Source: Lysobacter_L cavernae
GTDB lineage: Bacteria; Pseudomonadota; Gammaproteobacteria; Xanthomonadales; Xanthomonadaceae
Direction: 5' to 3'
Length of the DNA: 64,000 bases
Assembly (NCBI RefSeq): GCF_042648505.1
Contig: NZ_JBHRXK010000002.1
Span: forward strand, 434,001-498,000
The stretch's first letter is position 1; every line of letters begins with the position of its first letter. Positions 1 to 10,012 of the stretch are shown here, in pieces. A program made the translations under genes and the position numbers. The notes beneath the pieces were generated by a model. The model worked only from the letters and a program-made list of their open reading frames with translations. It was not told where the DNA came from and did not search any database.

Positions 1-457
1 GCCAATCCGCGGCGAGGCGCTCGCGCAACCACGCCGGCCAGTGCGCATCCACCGCGGCCGCGGGCAGGCCCTCGCGCTGGGCACGGCGCAGCAGCGCATT
101 GACCAGGCCGGCCTGGTGGCGGCGACCGAGCGTGCGCGCGGCTTCCACCGTCGCCGCGACCGCGGCGTGCGCCGGCAGGCCGAGCGGATCGAGCTGGGCA
201 AAGCCGGCGAACAACAGCGCGCGCAACTCGAAGTCGCGCTTGGCCAGCGGCCGCGGCATCCACGTCGTCAGCGCCGATTCGTAGCGCGCCGGTTGCCGCA
301 GCACCGCAAAGCAGATCGCCTCGACCAGCGCGCGGTCGCGCGGATCGGCGAGCTTGGGCAGGTGCGCGGCGAGCTCGGCCTTGAGCGAGCGGCCGTGATG
401 CAGCACCGCGTCGAGCACGCGCGCGGCCGCGGCGCGCGACGCGGCGCCGCTGCTCAT
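1..457 (-). CDS. rsmB: 16S rRNA (cytosine-967-C5) methyltransferase RsmB, N-terminal part
   Basis: Reading the minus strand from the ATG at 457-455 gives an uninterrupted frame that runs off the window edge, so about 152 residues of the N-terminus are present and the methyltransferase domain is missing. The visible part is the NusB-like all-helical RNA-binding domain of RsmB, with the family-typical stretch HWPAWLRERLAADW near the cut. RsmB methylates C967 of 16S rRNA using SAM. The ATG overlaps the fmt stop (ATGA), so it is translationally coupled to fmt, giving the order def-fmt-rsmB on this strand. The identification rests on the N-domain and the very common fmt-rsmB order. Confidence 0.9.
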   Translation of the reverse strand, partial: MSSGAASRAAAARVLDAVLHHGRSLKAELAAHLPKLADPRDRALVEAICFAVLRQPARYESALTTWMPRPLAKRDFELRALLFAGFAQLDPLGLPAHAAVAATVEAARTLGRRHQAGLVNALLRRAQREGLPAAAVDAHWPAWLRERLAADW

Positions 458-1374
458 GCCGGCCTCAGGTCAGGCCGGCCGTTGAGGTAGTCGGCCGCGG
501 TGACCGCCTTGCCGCCGTCGCGCTGCAACACGCGGATGCGCAGCACGCCGGCGCCGCAGGCGACATCGAGACCGTCGCGACCAGCGCGCAGCAGCGTGCC
601 CGGCACCGCGCCGTGGTGTTCATCGAGTGCCACCGCACCGTGCAGGCGCAGGCGCTCACCGGCGACGATGGCCTCGGCCATCGGCCAGGGATTGAACGCA
701 CGCACCTGCTTGGCCAGCACCGCGGCCGGCTGCGACCAGTCGAGCCGCGCCTCGGTCTTGTCGAGCTTGTGCGCGTAGGTGATACCCGCGTCCGGCTGCG
801 GTTGCGGCAGCGGGCGGATGCCGGCGCGCAACAGCCCCAGGCCGTCGCGCAGCACCTGCGCGCCGAGTTCGGACAGGCGGTCGTGCAGCTGGCCGCCGGT
901 CTCGTGCGCGCCGATCGCCAGCGACTGCGCCAGCAGCACCGGGCCGGTGTCCAGGCCTTTCTCCATCTGCATCAGGCCCACGCCGCTCTCGCTGTCGCCG
1001 GCCTCGATCGCGCGCTGGATCGGCGCCGCACCGCGCCAGCGCGGCAGCAGCGAGGCGTGCACGTTCCAGCAGCCGTAGGTGGGAATGTCGAGCACCGACT
1101 GCGGCAGGATCAGGCCGTAGGCGACCACGATCATCAGGTCCGGTTGCAGCGCGCGCAGTGCGGCTTTCGAGGCGGCGCTCCTGAAGTTCTCCGGCTGCAC
1201 CACCTCGATGCCACGCAGCAGCGCCTCGCGCTTGACCGGCGACGGCGTCAGCTCGCGGCCGCGGCCGGCGGGGCGGTCGGGCTGGGTGTACACGGCGACG
1301 ACCTCACCGTGTTGCGCGGCCGCGCGCAGGCACGGCACGGCGAAGTCGGGAGTTCCGGCAAAAACGATGCGCAT
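454..1374 (-). CDS. fmt: methionyl-tRNA formyltransferase
   Basis: A 306-residue protein of normal family length. It transfers a formyl group from 10-formyl-THF to Met-tRNA(fMet) for translation initiation. The N-terminal formyltransferase fold opens with RIVFAGTPDFAVP, and the catalytic signature NVHASLLPRWRGAAPIQ holds Asn104 and His106, with the catalytic Asp at 142 in GLDTGP. The C-terminal OB-like domain, about 205-306, binds tRNA. It lies downstream of def across a 194-nt spacer and overlaps rsmB by 4 nt, so deformylation, formylation and rRNA modification are grouped. Confidence 0.98.
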   Translation of the reverse strand: MRIVFAGTPDFAVPCLRAAAQHGEVVAVYTQPDRPAGRGRELTPSPVKREALLRGIEVVQPENFRSAASKAALRALQPDLMIVVAYGLILPQSVLDIPTYGCWNVHASLLPRWRGAAPIQRAIEAGDSESGVGLMQMEKGLDTGPVLLAQSLAIGAHETGGQLHDRLSELGAQVLRDGLGLLRAGIRPLPQPQPDAGITYAHKLDKTEARLDWSQPAAVLAKQVRAFNPWPMAEAIVAGERLRLHGAVALDEHHGAVPGTLLRAGRDGLDVACGAGVLRIRVLQRDGGKAVTAADYLNGRPDLRPA

Positions 1375-1380
1375 TGGACG

Positions 1381-1566
1381 GGAATGGGGAATTAGGGAAT
1401 GGGGAATCGCAAACGGCGGGGCGCCACGACCGCGGCGGCCAGGCTACGGCCCGTCGATCACGCAACGAACGATCTTGAGTCTTGCGCTTGCGCCACGAAA
1501 CGGGAACGAGCAGGCACCTCGCCCAGGGACCAGGGCACGGCCCGATCCTCCATTCCCGATTCCCGG
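1381..1566. repeat. GGGAATGGGGAAT-type repeats bounding the fmt-def spacer
   Basis: The 194-nt spacer between fmt and def starts with two imperfect tandem copies of a GGAATGGGGAAT unit (1381-1409) and ends with an inverted relative, CCATTCCCGATTCCCGG (1550-1566). Short GGGAAT strings of this kind recur between genes in xanthomonads as far as I recall; here I only see that the two ends are related in opposite orientation and could pair. No coding frame is convincing inside. Confidence 0.5.
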
Positions 1567-1568
1567 CT

Positions 1569-2084
1569 TTACGCCGCGGCCTGGCGGCGCTGCTTGGCGA
1601 GCTTCTTGCGCACCATCTCGCGCTTGAGCGGCGACAGGTAATCGACGAACAGCTTGCCGGCGAGGTGGTCCATCTCGTGCTGGATGCACACCGCGAGCAG
1701 GCCGTCGGCCTCCAGCGTCTGCGCCCGGGCGTCGCGGTCGAGGAAGTTCACCGTGATGCGGTCGGCGCGGGTGACGTCGGCGAAGATGCCGGGCACCGAC
1801 AGGCAGCCTTCCTGGTAGACCTGCTCGCCGTCGCGCGCGGTGATCTCCGGGTTGATGAACACCCGCGGATCGTTCTTCTCTTCGCTGAGGTCCATCACCA
1901 TGAAACGCTGGTGCACGTCGACCTGGCTCGCGGCCAGGCCGATGCCCGGCGCGTCGTACATGGTCTCGAACATGTCGTCGAGCAATTGCTGGAATTCGGC
2001 GGACGTCACGCGCGCGGGATCGACCGGCGCGGCGACGGTGCGCAGGCGCGGATCGGGGAACTCGAGGATCGGAAGCAGGGCCAT
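1569..2084 (-). CDS. def: peptide deformylase
   Basis: A 171-residue iron-dependent hydrolase that removes the N-formyl group from nascent proteins at the ribosome exit. All three family motifs are intact: GIGLAASQ (motif I, 48-55), EGCLS with metal ligand Cys94, and QHEMDH with His136, catalytic Glu137 and His140. The start at 2084 (MALLPILEFPDPRL) is chosen because deformylases begin just before this ILxYPD-like strand; the frame extends upstream to 2231 but those 49 residues are not family-like. It diverges from the LysM gene and leads the def-fmt-rsmB group. A TACAAT hexamer lies upstream on this strand, without a well-spaced -35. Confidence 0.98.
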   Translation of the reverse strand: MALLPILEFPDPRLRTVAAPVDPARVTSAEFQQLLDDMFETMYDAPGIGLAASQVDVHQRFMVMDLSEEKNDPRVFINPEITARDGEQVYQEGCLSVPGIFADVTRADRITVNFLDRDARAQTLEADGLLAVCIQHEMDHLAGKLFVDYLSPLKREMVRKKLAKQRRQAAA

Positions 2085-2158
2085 GGCGTCGAAATGGGGG
2101 CGTGTGTCACAACCACAAGAAGTGGGGCAATTGTAACGCCGTTGCGACCTGCAAAAGC

Positions 2159-2189
2159 TTGCAACCGCCTGCTTCTTCTGGGCTATATT
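2159..2189 (+). promoter_or_regulatory. candidate sigma-70 promoter for the LysM gene
   Basis: TTGCAA (2159-2164) and TATATT (2184-2189) lie 19 bp apart in the def/LysM divergent spacer, about 70 bp before the LysM start. The hexamers are good but the spacing is longer than ideal, so this is a candidate only. Confidence 0.35.
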
Positions 2190-2260
2190 GCCGCGGGGCC
2201 CCGCCGTCACCGGCGCGTGGCAAAGCTGCATGGGGCAGCGCTGTAAGGGGATTCTGGCAG

Positions 2261-3418
2261 ATGGCCGCTATGCTTAAACCGTTCCGCACGGTCGTGACCG
2301 CTGCGTTGCTGACGATTGCCACCTACGGCATCGCCGCCGAGATCCGCGGCGACCATCCGGACACCTACACGGTGAAGCGGGGCGACACGCTGTGGGACAT
2401 CGCCGGGCGCTTCCTGAAGAAGCCGTGGCTGTGGCCGGAAATCTGGCAGGCCAACCCGCAGGTCAAGAACCCGCACCTGATCTATCCGGGCGACGTGCTG
2501 TCGCTGGCCTACCTCGGCCGCGTCGCGGTGCAGGAAGGCCCGCGCGAAGAGGCGCCGATCAACGCGATCCCGCTGGCCGAAATCGAACCGTTCCTGAAGA
2601 ACCTGCGCATCGTCGAAGAGTTCGACGCGCTGCCCTACGTGGTCGGCCTCGAGGAAGACCGCCTGCGCAGCAGCCTCAACCAGGTCGCCTACATCAAGGG
2701 CCTGGCCGACGCCCAGCCCGGCCAGCGCTACGCCGTGGTCCGCCCGACCCAGCGATACGTCTCGATCGACCCGGCGCGCTGCTGCGAGAATTCCGGCCGC
2801 CGTCCGGCCGACCTCGACTTCCGCGGCCGCAGCAACATCCTCACCGAGCAGCTGTGGACCTACCAGGTCGCGCCCAAAGGCGGCGACTTCCTCGGCTACG
2901 AGCTGATGCAGCAGACCACCGGCACCATCAGCCGCGGCCTGGTCGGCGACGCCGAGGCCGCGACCCTGCTGATCGACAATTCCGGCCGCGAGGTGCGCGT
3001 CGGTGACCGCCTGATCCCGGTCGAGGCGCAGCCGTACGACCTGCAGTTCATCCCGCACCCGCCGGCGCAGGAGCTGCAGCCTGGTCAGGCGCACGTGCTG
3101 GCGGTGGCCGATACGCTCACCAGCGGCGGCACCCGCGACGTGGTCGCGCTGTCGGTCGGCGCCCGCGACGGCATCGACAACGGCACCGTGCTCTCGACCT
3201 GGCGCGACGGCAGCACCGAGATCGACCGCGTCCAGGCCGGCCTCGACCGCAGCCCCGACGCGGTCAGCCGCAGCGGCAAGGTCAAGCTGCCCGACGAGTT
3301 CGCCGGTCACGTCATGGTGTTCCGCACCTTCGACAAGATCAGCTACGGCCTGGTCATGGACAGCGTCAAGCCGACCCGCATCGGCTACGAGCTCAAGCAC
3401 CCGGACGCGACCTACTGA
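2261..3418 (+). CDS. LysM peptidoglycan-binding domain protein
   Basis: A 385-residue protein predicted to be exported. A hydrophobic N-terminal segment (about 8-26) is followed by one LysM domain at about 36-82 (YTVKRGDTLWDIAGRFLKKP), which binds peptidoglycan glycan chains. The remaining 300 residues have no motif I recognise. The start is ATG 2261 because AAGGGG sits 10 nt before it and the signal-like segment follows; an upstream in-frame region back to 2102 looks non-coding. The LysM-dprA-smg-topA order is conserved in xanthomonads. Its exact role is unknown. Confidence 0.93.
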   Translation: MAAMLKPFRTVVTAALLTIATYGIAAEIRGDHPDTYTVKRGDTLWDIAGRFLKKPWLWPEIWQANPQVKNPHLIYPGDVLSLAYLGRVAVQEGPREEAPINAIPLAEIEPFLKNLRIVEEFDALPYVVGLEEDRLRSSLNQVAYIKGLADAQPGQRYAVVRPTQRYVSIDPARCCENSGRRPADLDFRGRSNILTEQLWTYQVAPKGGDFLGYELMQQTTGTISRGLVGDAEAATLLIDNSGREVRVGDRLIPVEAQPYDLQFIPHPPAQELQPGQAHVLAVADTLTSGGTRDVVALSVGARDGIDNGTVLSTWRDGSTEIDRVQAGLDRSPDAVSRSGKVKLPDEFAGHVMVFRTFDKISYGLVMDSVKPTRIGYELKHPDATY

Positions 3419-3448
3419 CGCGCAGGGGTTTTCCCTACCGCAGTCCAC

Positions 3449-3477
3449 GACGGCGCCCGAGGGCGCCGTCGCCGTTT
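3449..3477 (+). terminator. intrinsic terminator after the LysM gene
   Basis: A perfect 9-bp GC stem (GACGGCGCC 3449-3457 with GGCGCCGTC 3462-3470), CGAG loop, then GCCGTTTT. It ends 19 nt before the dprA start, so it separates or attenuates LysM-dprA read-through. Confidence 0.65.
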
Positions 3478-3495
3478 TGCGCCCAGGCTGGGCCG

Positions 3496-4632
3496 ATGCT
3501 CACCGACGACACCGCGGCCCTGCTGCGCCTGATCCTTGCCGGCGGCGCCAGCGCGCCGCGGCGGCAGCTGCTCGAACACCATGCCAGCCCGGCCGCCGCC
3601 CTGGCCGCCGGCACCCGCGCCTGGAAGGACTGCGCCCTGTCCGACGCGCAGGTCGCGGCGCTGCGCCAGGACGATCCCACCGCACTCGTCGCCGTCCGCG
3701 CCTGGCTCGACGAACCCGACCACCACCTGCTCGGCTGGCACGACCCGGACTACCCGCCGCAGCTGCGGCGCAGCCCCAGCCCGCCGCTGGCGCTGTTCGT
3801 CGCCGGCGACCCGACCCGGCTCTGGCACCCGGCGGTGGCCGTGGTCGGCAGCCGCTCGCCGACCCCGGGCGGCCGCGACAACGCCCGCGACTTCGCCCAC
3901 GCCCTGGCCGCGGCCGGGCTGGCGGTGGTCAGCGGCCTCGCCGCCGGGGTCGACACCGCCGCGCACGAGGCCGCGCTGGCCACCGGCGGCCTCACCGTCG
4001 CCGTGCTCGGCACCGGCCCGGACGTGCCCTACCCGCACGCCAACGCCGGCCTGCACGCGCGCATCGCCGCGGCCGGGGCGGTGGTCAGCGAGCACCTGCC
4101 CGGCACCGGCCCGCGCAAGGAGCACTTCCCCAGCCGCAACCGCATCCTCGCCGGACTGGCGCTGGGCACCGTGGTGATCGAGGCCGCGCAGCGCTCCGGC
4201 GCGCTGATCACCGCCCGTCAGGCCGGCGAGGCCGGGCGCGAGGTGTTCGCGGTGCCCGGCTCGATCCACAACCCGCTGGCGCGCGGCTGCCACCGCCTGA
4301 TCCGCGACGGCGCCGGCCTCGTCGAGCACGCCCAGGAGGTCATCGACGCCCTGGCGCCGCTGGCCAGCGAGCTCGCCGGCGACTTGCGTACGCGCCTGGC
4401 CACCCCCATCTCGGGCGGCCATGGGAACGTCACACGGCGCCGCCAGGATGAGGCGCACGGCGATCCCGACTACCAGTCCTTGTGGAGTGCGCTCGGTCAT
4501 GACCCAACAGGTATGGACCAGTTGGTCGAGCGCACCGGATTGACGGCCGCGGAAGTGTCCTCCATGCTGCTGCTCATGGAGCTTGACGGACGTGTGGCGA
4601 CCCAGCACGGCCGGTACTTCCGTAACCGTTAA
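3496..4632 (+). CDS. dprA: DNA-processing protein DprA (Smf)
   Basis: A 378-residue protein that protects incoming single-stranded DNA and loads RecA during natural transformation. The Rossmann-like core shows VAVVGSRSPT (about 114-123) and VSGLAAGVDTAAHEAAL (145-161). SRNRILAGLA and QRSGALITARQAGEAGREV follow, all hallmark DprA segments. The C-terminal winged-helix domain (about 310-375) is present, as in other proteobacterial DprA. It starts just after a terminator and is followed by smg. Confidence 0.97.
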   Translation: MLTDDTAALLRLILAGGASAPRRQLLEHHASPAAALAAGTRAWKDCALSDAQVAALRQDDPTALVAVRAWLDEPDHHLLGWHDPDYPPQLRRSPSPPLALFVAGDPTRLWHPAVAVVGSRSPTPGGRDNARDFAHALAAAGLAVVSGLAAGVDTAAHEAALATGGLTVAVLGTGPDVPYPHANAGLHARIAAAGAVVSEHLPGTGPRKEHFPSRNRILAGLALGTVVIEAAQRSGALITARQAGEAGREVFAVPGSIHNPLARGCHRLIRDGAGLVEHAQEVIDALAPLASELAGDLRTRLATPISGGHGNVTRRRQDEAHGDPDYQSLWSALGHDPTGMDQLVERTGLTAAEVSSMLLLMELDGRVATQHGRYFRNR

Positions 4633-4716
4633 GTCGGCGACCTCACCGTTGGAACTTAACTGCGGTTTGTCTGCAAGTTCTGCCCACCGCGCCGCGTGCG
4701 GCGCAGGCCGAGGGAA

Positions 4717-5205
4717 ATGAAAGAGAGCATCCTGGACGTCCTGCTGTACCTGTTCGAGCACTACTTCACCGACGATGCGGACCTGGTCCGCGACCGCGAT
4801 TCGCTCCGCAGCGGCCCCCTGTTCGACGAACTCGGCCAGGCCGGCTTCAGCCCCGCCGAGATCAACAAGGCCTTCGAATGGCTCGACGCGCTGGCCCAGC
4901 AACGGCCCGGCGCCAGCGTCGTGCGCGCCGACGGCCCGACCCGGGTCTACTTCGGCCCCGAACTCGACAAACTCGACGTCGAATGCCGCGGCTTCCTGAT
5001 GTTCCTGGAGCAGCACCGCATCCTCGACGCCGGCCAGCGCGAGCTGGTGCTGGACCGGGCGATGGCGCTGGACCAGGACGAGCTCGACCTGGACGACCTC
5101 AAGTGGGTGGTGCTGATGGTGCTGTTCAACCAGCCCGGCTCCGAGGCCGCCTACGCCTGGATGGAAACGCAGATGTTCGAGGACGAGCCGGAACCGGTGC
5201 ACTGA
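4717..5205 (+). CDS. smg: Smg family protein (DUF494)
   Basis: A 162-residue acidic, helical protein of the Smg/DUF494 family, found in proteobacteria between dprA and topA. The start MKESILDVLLYLFEHYF at 4717 matches the family N-terminus and has GAGGGA just upstream; an earlier GTG at 4696 would add seven arginine-rich residues. Its function is not established. The neighbourhood suggests a DNA-related role, but that is inference only. Confidence 0.94.
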   Translation: MKESILDVLLYLFEHYFTDDADLVRDRDSLRSGPLFDELGQAGFSPAEINKAFEWLDALAQQRPGASVVRADGPTRVYFGPELDKLDVECRGFLMFLEQHRILDAGQRELVLDRAMALDQDELDLDDLKWVVLMVLFNQPGSEAAYAWMETQMFEDEPEPVH

Positions 5206-5421
5206 CCGCCTGGCCCGCCAGCGCCGCTGCCCTGGCGGCTGAACAGGCGCCGGCAACGCAGCCTGCCGAGCCGGTAACGTTTCCGGCGCCTTGCGCTTGA
5301 CAGCCCTAGCCGTCGCATGGCCTCAATAGAATAAGGAATCCCCCTCCACGCCCGCGGCCGCATGCTGCGGGCGTCGCCTCTTTACCGCCAGCAGCGCCGG
5401 CACCGGTCCTGCGGAGCCCCC

Positions 5422-7902
<2,481 letters not shown>

Positions 7903-8036
7903 TTGCGACGTGGTGGCCGGCATGCGCACGGCCGCCACTGCCTCTGCGGTGCTGTCGCGCCTGCGCACCCCGGATCAAACACGCAGCAGGACGTGGACGC
8001 CCTCCCGCGCCCACGCCATTGCCCGCCTCGGTGGCT

Positions 8037-9071
8037 TCAAGCCGCCGCGACGCGCACCACGAGCTTGCCGAAGTTGCGCCCCTCAAGCAGCCCGATGAAC
8101 GCCTCCGGTGCGTTTTCCAGCCCGTCGACCACGTCCTCGCGCGGCTTCACCCGGCCCTGCGCGATCCACTGGCTCATGTCGCGGCGGAAGGCGTCGAAGC
8201 GGTCGGCGTAGTGGTCGAGGACGATGAATCCCTGCACGAGCAGGCGTTTCTGTACGGCGTCGCCCATGAGCAGCGGCAGCCGGTTCGGACCCGGCGGCGG
8301 CGTGTCGTCGTTGTAATGCGCGATCACCCCGCACACCGGCACGCGCGCACCGATGTTGAGCAGCGGCAGTACCGCATCGAAGACAGCACCGCCCACGTTC
8401 TCGAAATACACGTCGATGCCGTCCGGACAGGCGGCGGCAAGCCGTTGCGGCAACTGCGGGTCGTGTCGGTCAAGGCAGGCATCGAAGCCGAGCTCCGCGA
8501 CCGCATGGCGGCACTTGTCGGCGCCACCGGCGATGCCGACCACGCGCGCGCCCTTGAGCTTGGCGATCTGCCCGACCACCGCGCCGACCGCACCGGTTGC
8601 GGCCGCCACGACCACGGTTTCGCCCGGCTTGGGCCGGCCGATGTCGAGCAGGCCGACATAGGCCGTGAACGCGGGCATGCCCAGGGCGCCCAGCGCCAGC
8701 GACGGCTGCGCCATCTCGCCCAGTGGGGCCAGGTCCTTGCCGTCGGACAGGGCAAAGTCCTGCCAGCCGGCACTGCCGAGCACCAGGTCGCCCACGCGGA
8801 ATTGCGGATGCCTGGAGGCCACGACGCGACTGACCGTGCCGCCGGCCATCGGCCCACCCAGCTCCACCGAGGGGGCGTAGGTCGGCCCGATTTCGTTCAT
8901 CAGTCCGCGCATGTAGGGATCGAGCGAGAGATACAGCGTGCGCAGCAGCACCTGGCCCGCCTCCGGCGACGGGACGGCGGCCTCCTCGAGGCGGAAGTCC
9001 TGCGGCGTCGGCAGGCCGCGCGGGCGCGCGGCGAGGACGATGCGGCGATTGACGGTGTCGTTTTGCGGCAT
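8037..9071 (-). CDS. NADP-dependent oxidoreductase, CurA/leukotriene-B4 dehydrogenase-like
   Basis: A 344-residue medium-chain reductase without the zinc ligands of alcohol dehydrogenases. The N-terminus LYLSLDPYMRGLMN and the Rossmann signature AAATGAVGAVVGQIAK are typical of the CurA / prostaglandin reductase family, which reduces the C=C bond of alpha,beta-unsaturated carbonyls with NADPH. AGGAG lies 7 nt before the ATG. It follows the TetR gene on the same strand, and a copy of the TetR-promoter box lies about 50 bp upstream. It is therefore probably a reactive-electrophile detoxifier under that regulator. The specific substrate is unknown. Confidence 0.93.
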   Translation of the reverse strand: MPQNDTVNRRIVLAARPRGLPTPQDFRLEEAAVPSPEAGQVLLRTLYLSLDPYMRGLMNEIGPTYAPSVELGGPMAGGTVSRVVASRHPQFRVGDLVLGSAGWQDFALSDGKDLAPLGEMAQPSLALGALGMPAFTAYVGLLDIGRPKPGETVVVAAATGAVGAVVGQIAKLKGARVVGIAGGADKCRHAVAELGFDACLDRHDPQLPQRLAAACPDGIDVYFENVGGAVFDAVLPLLNIGARVPVCGVIAHYNDDTPPPGPNRLPLLMGDAVQKRLLVQGFIVLDHYADRFDAFRRDMSQWIAQGRVKPREDVVDGLENAPEAFIGLLEGRNFGKLVVRVAAA

Positions 9072-9123
9072 GGGTTGCTCCTGTGGGTGGGACGCCTGCG
9101 ATGGTTCGTCGAGCGATCACGAA

Positions 9124-9138
9124 TAGACCGGTCGCCTT
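9124..9138. promoter_or_regulatory. NemR-type operator half, upstream of the CurA-like gene
   Basis: TAGACCGGTCGCCTT shares its first 11 bases with the box over the TetR promoter at 9811. The centre GACCGGTC is a perfect 8-bp palindrome. Placement 53 bp upstream of the reductase start suggests the TetR protein binds here too. Confidence 0.6.
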
Positions 9139-9188
9139 GAAAACGACTGCAAAACGACTGCAAAAACGAGAGTGGTCCGTCTCCCGCC

Positions 9189-9788
9189 TCAGACGTCTTG
9201 CGCCAGACCCAGCCCCTGCCGCGTGCCGGCCATGGCCGTGTCCAGCGGTGCCCGCTCGCGCGCGATCTTGGCCAGCAGGCTGGCGCCGAGCCAGCTCTGG
9301 TAGAGCGTGAGCGCGACGGCGTGCGCGTCCAGCGCGGCCGGCAGCGAGCCATCCGCCTTGCCCGCCTCGATGCAGCGCGCCAGGCGCTCGACCACGCTGC
9401 GGGTGCCGCGCTCCAGCACCGCGCGCATGCTCTCCGACAGATCGCAGACCTCCGCGCCGAGCTTGACCGCAAGGCAACGGCTGCGCGCACCATCGCCGGC
9501 CTGCGAGTCGAGCCAATCGTGGAAGTAGCCGATCAGTCGCTGCGCGGCCGGCCCCGGCAGCGTCAACAGCGCGTCCATCCGCGCCAGATGGTCGGCGAAG
9601 TACGCTTCGAGCACTGCTTCGCCGAAGGCCTCCTTGGAACCGAAGTAGTGATAGAACGAGCCCTTCGGCACCCGCGCCGTCGCCAGGATTTCGGCCAGGC
9701 CGACCGCGGTGAAGCCCTTGCGCAGCAACAGCGGCTGGGCCACGTCGAGGATGTGCTGGCGGACGTCGGTAGCGGGAGGCGCGTTCAT
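9189..9788 (-). CDS. TetR/AcrR family transcriptional regulator
   Basis: A 199-residue repressor. The N-terminal helix-turn-helix (about 5-55) contains ILDVAQPLLLRKGFTAVGLAEILATARVPKGSFYHYFGSKE, shown here only to locate it, and the C-terminal ligand domain includes the TetR_C part typical of NemR/AcuR-like regulators. The start at 9788 (MNAPPATDVRQ) is favoured over an ATG at 9809 that lies inside the operator region. It precedes the CurA-like reductase with a 117-nt gap, and both upstream regions carry a TAGACCGGTC box, implying autoregulation and control of the reductase by an electrophile. The ligand is not identifiable from sequence. Confidence 0.93.
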   Translation of the reverse strand: MNAPPATDVRQHILDVAQPLLLRKGFTAVGLAEILATARVPKGSFYHYFGSKEAFGEAVLEAYFADHLARMDALLTLPGPAAQRLIGYFHDWLDSQAGDGARSRCLAVKLGAEVCDLSESMRAVLERGTRSVVERLARCIEAGKADGSLPAALDAHAVALTLYQSWLGASLLAKIARERAPLDTAMAGTRQGLGLAQDV

Positions 9789-9810
9789 GGCGCTGCACCC
9801 TAGCGGCAAT

Positions 9811-9825
9811 TAGACCGGTCGTCTA
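9811..9825. promoter_or_regulatory. NemR-type operator over the tetR promoter
   Basis: TAGACCGGTCGTCTA has perfect 5-bp outer arms (TAGAC/GTCTA) and an inner GACCGGTC palindrome, 23 bp before the regulator start. TAGACCGGTCTA-like boxes are known for NemR-type TetR proteins; assignment to this TetR is inferred from the second copy before the reductase. Confidence 0.65.
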
Positions 9826-10012
9826 GTGTTCTCTCGCCTGCCCGTCGACTGCCCTGCCACCGGCCTGTCGCCCCTCATTGCCCGGCCAACCGTGACTGAC
9901 TCACAGCGGCTGGCGTGCAATTTCGTGACCTTCTCGATGTCTCGCGATGACAACGTTGTCTATTCTCGCCTGCCGGGGGGATCCGACAGCCACACACCGA
10001 TCGGAGACCGAG

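Noticed and set aside
2102..2260. Longer start for the LysM protein
   Set aside because: The added 53 residues include the divergent promoter region and lack a signal; ATG 2261 has a ribosome site and gives an exported protein.
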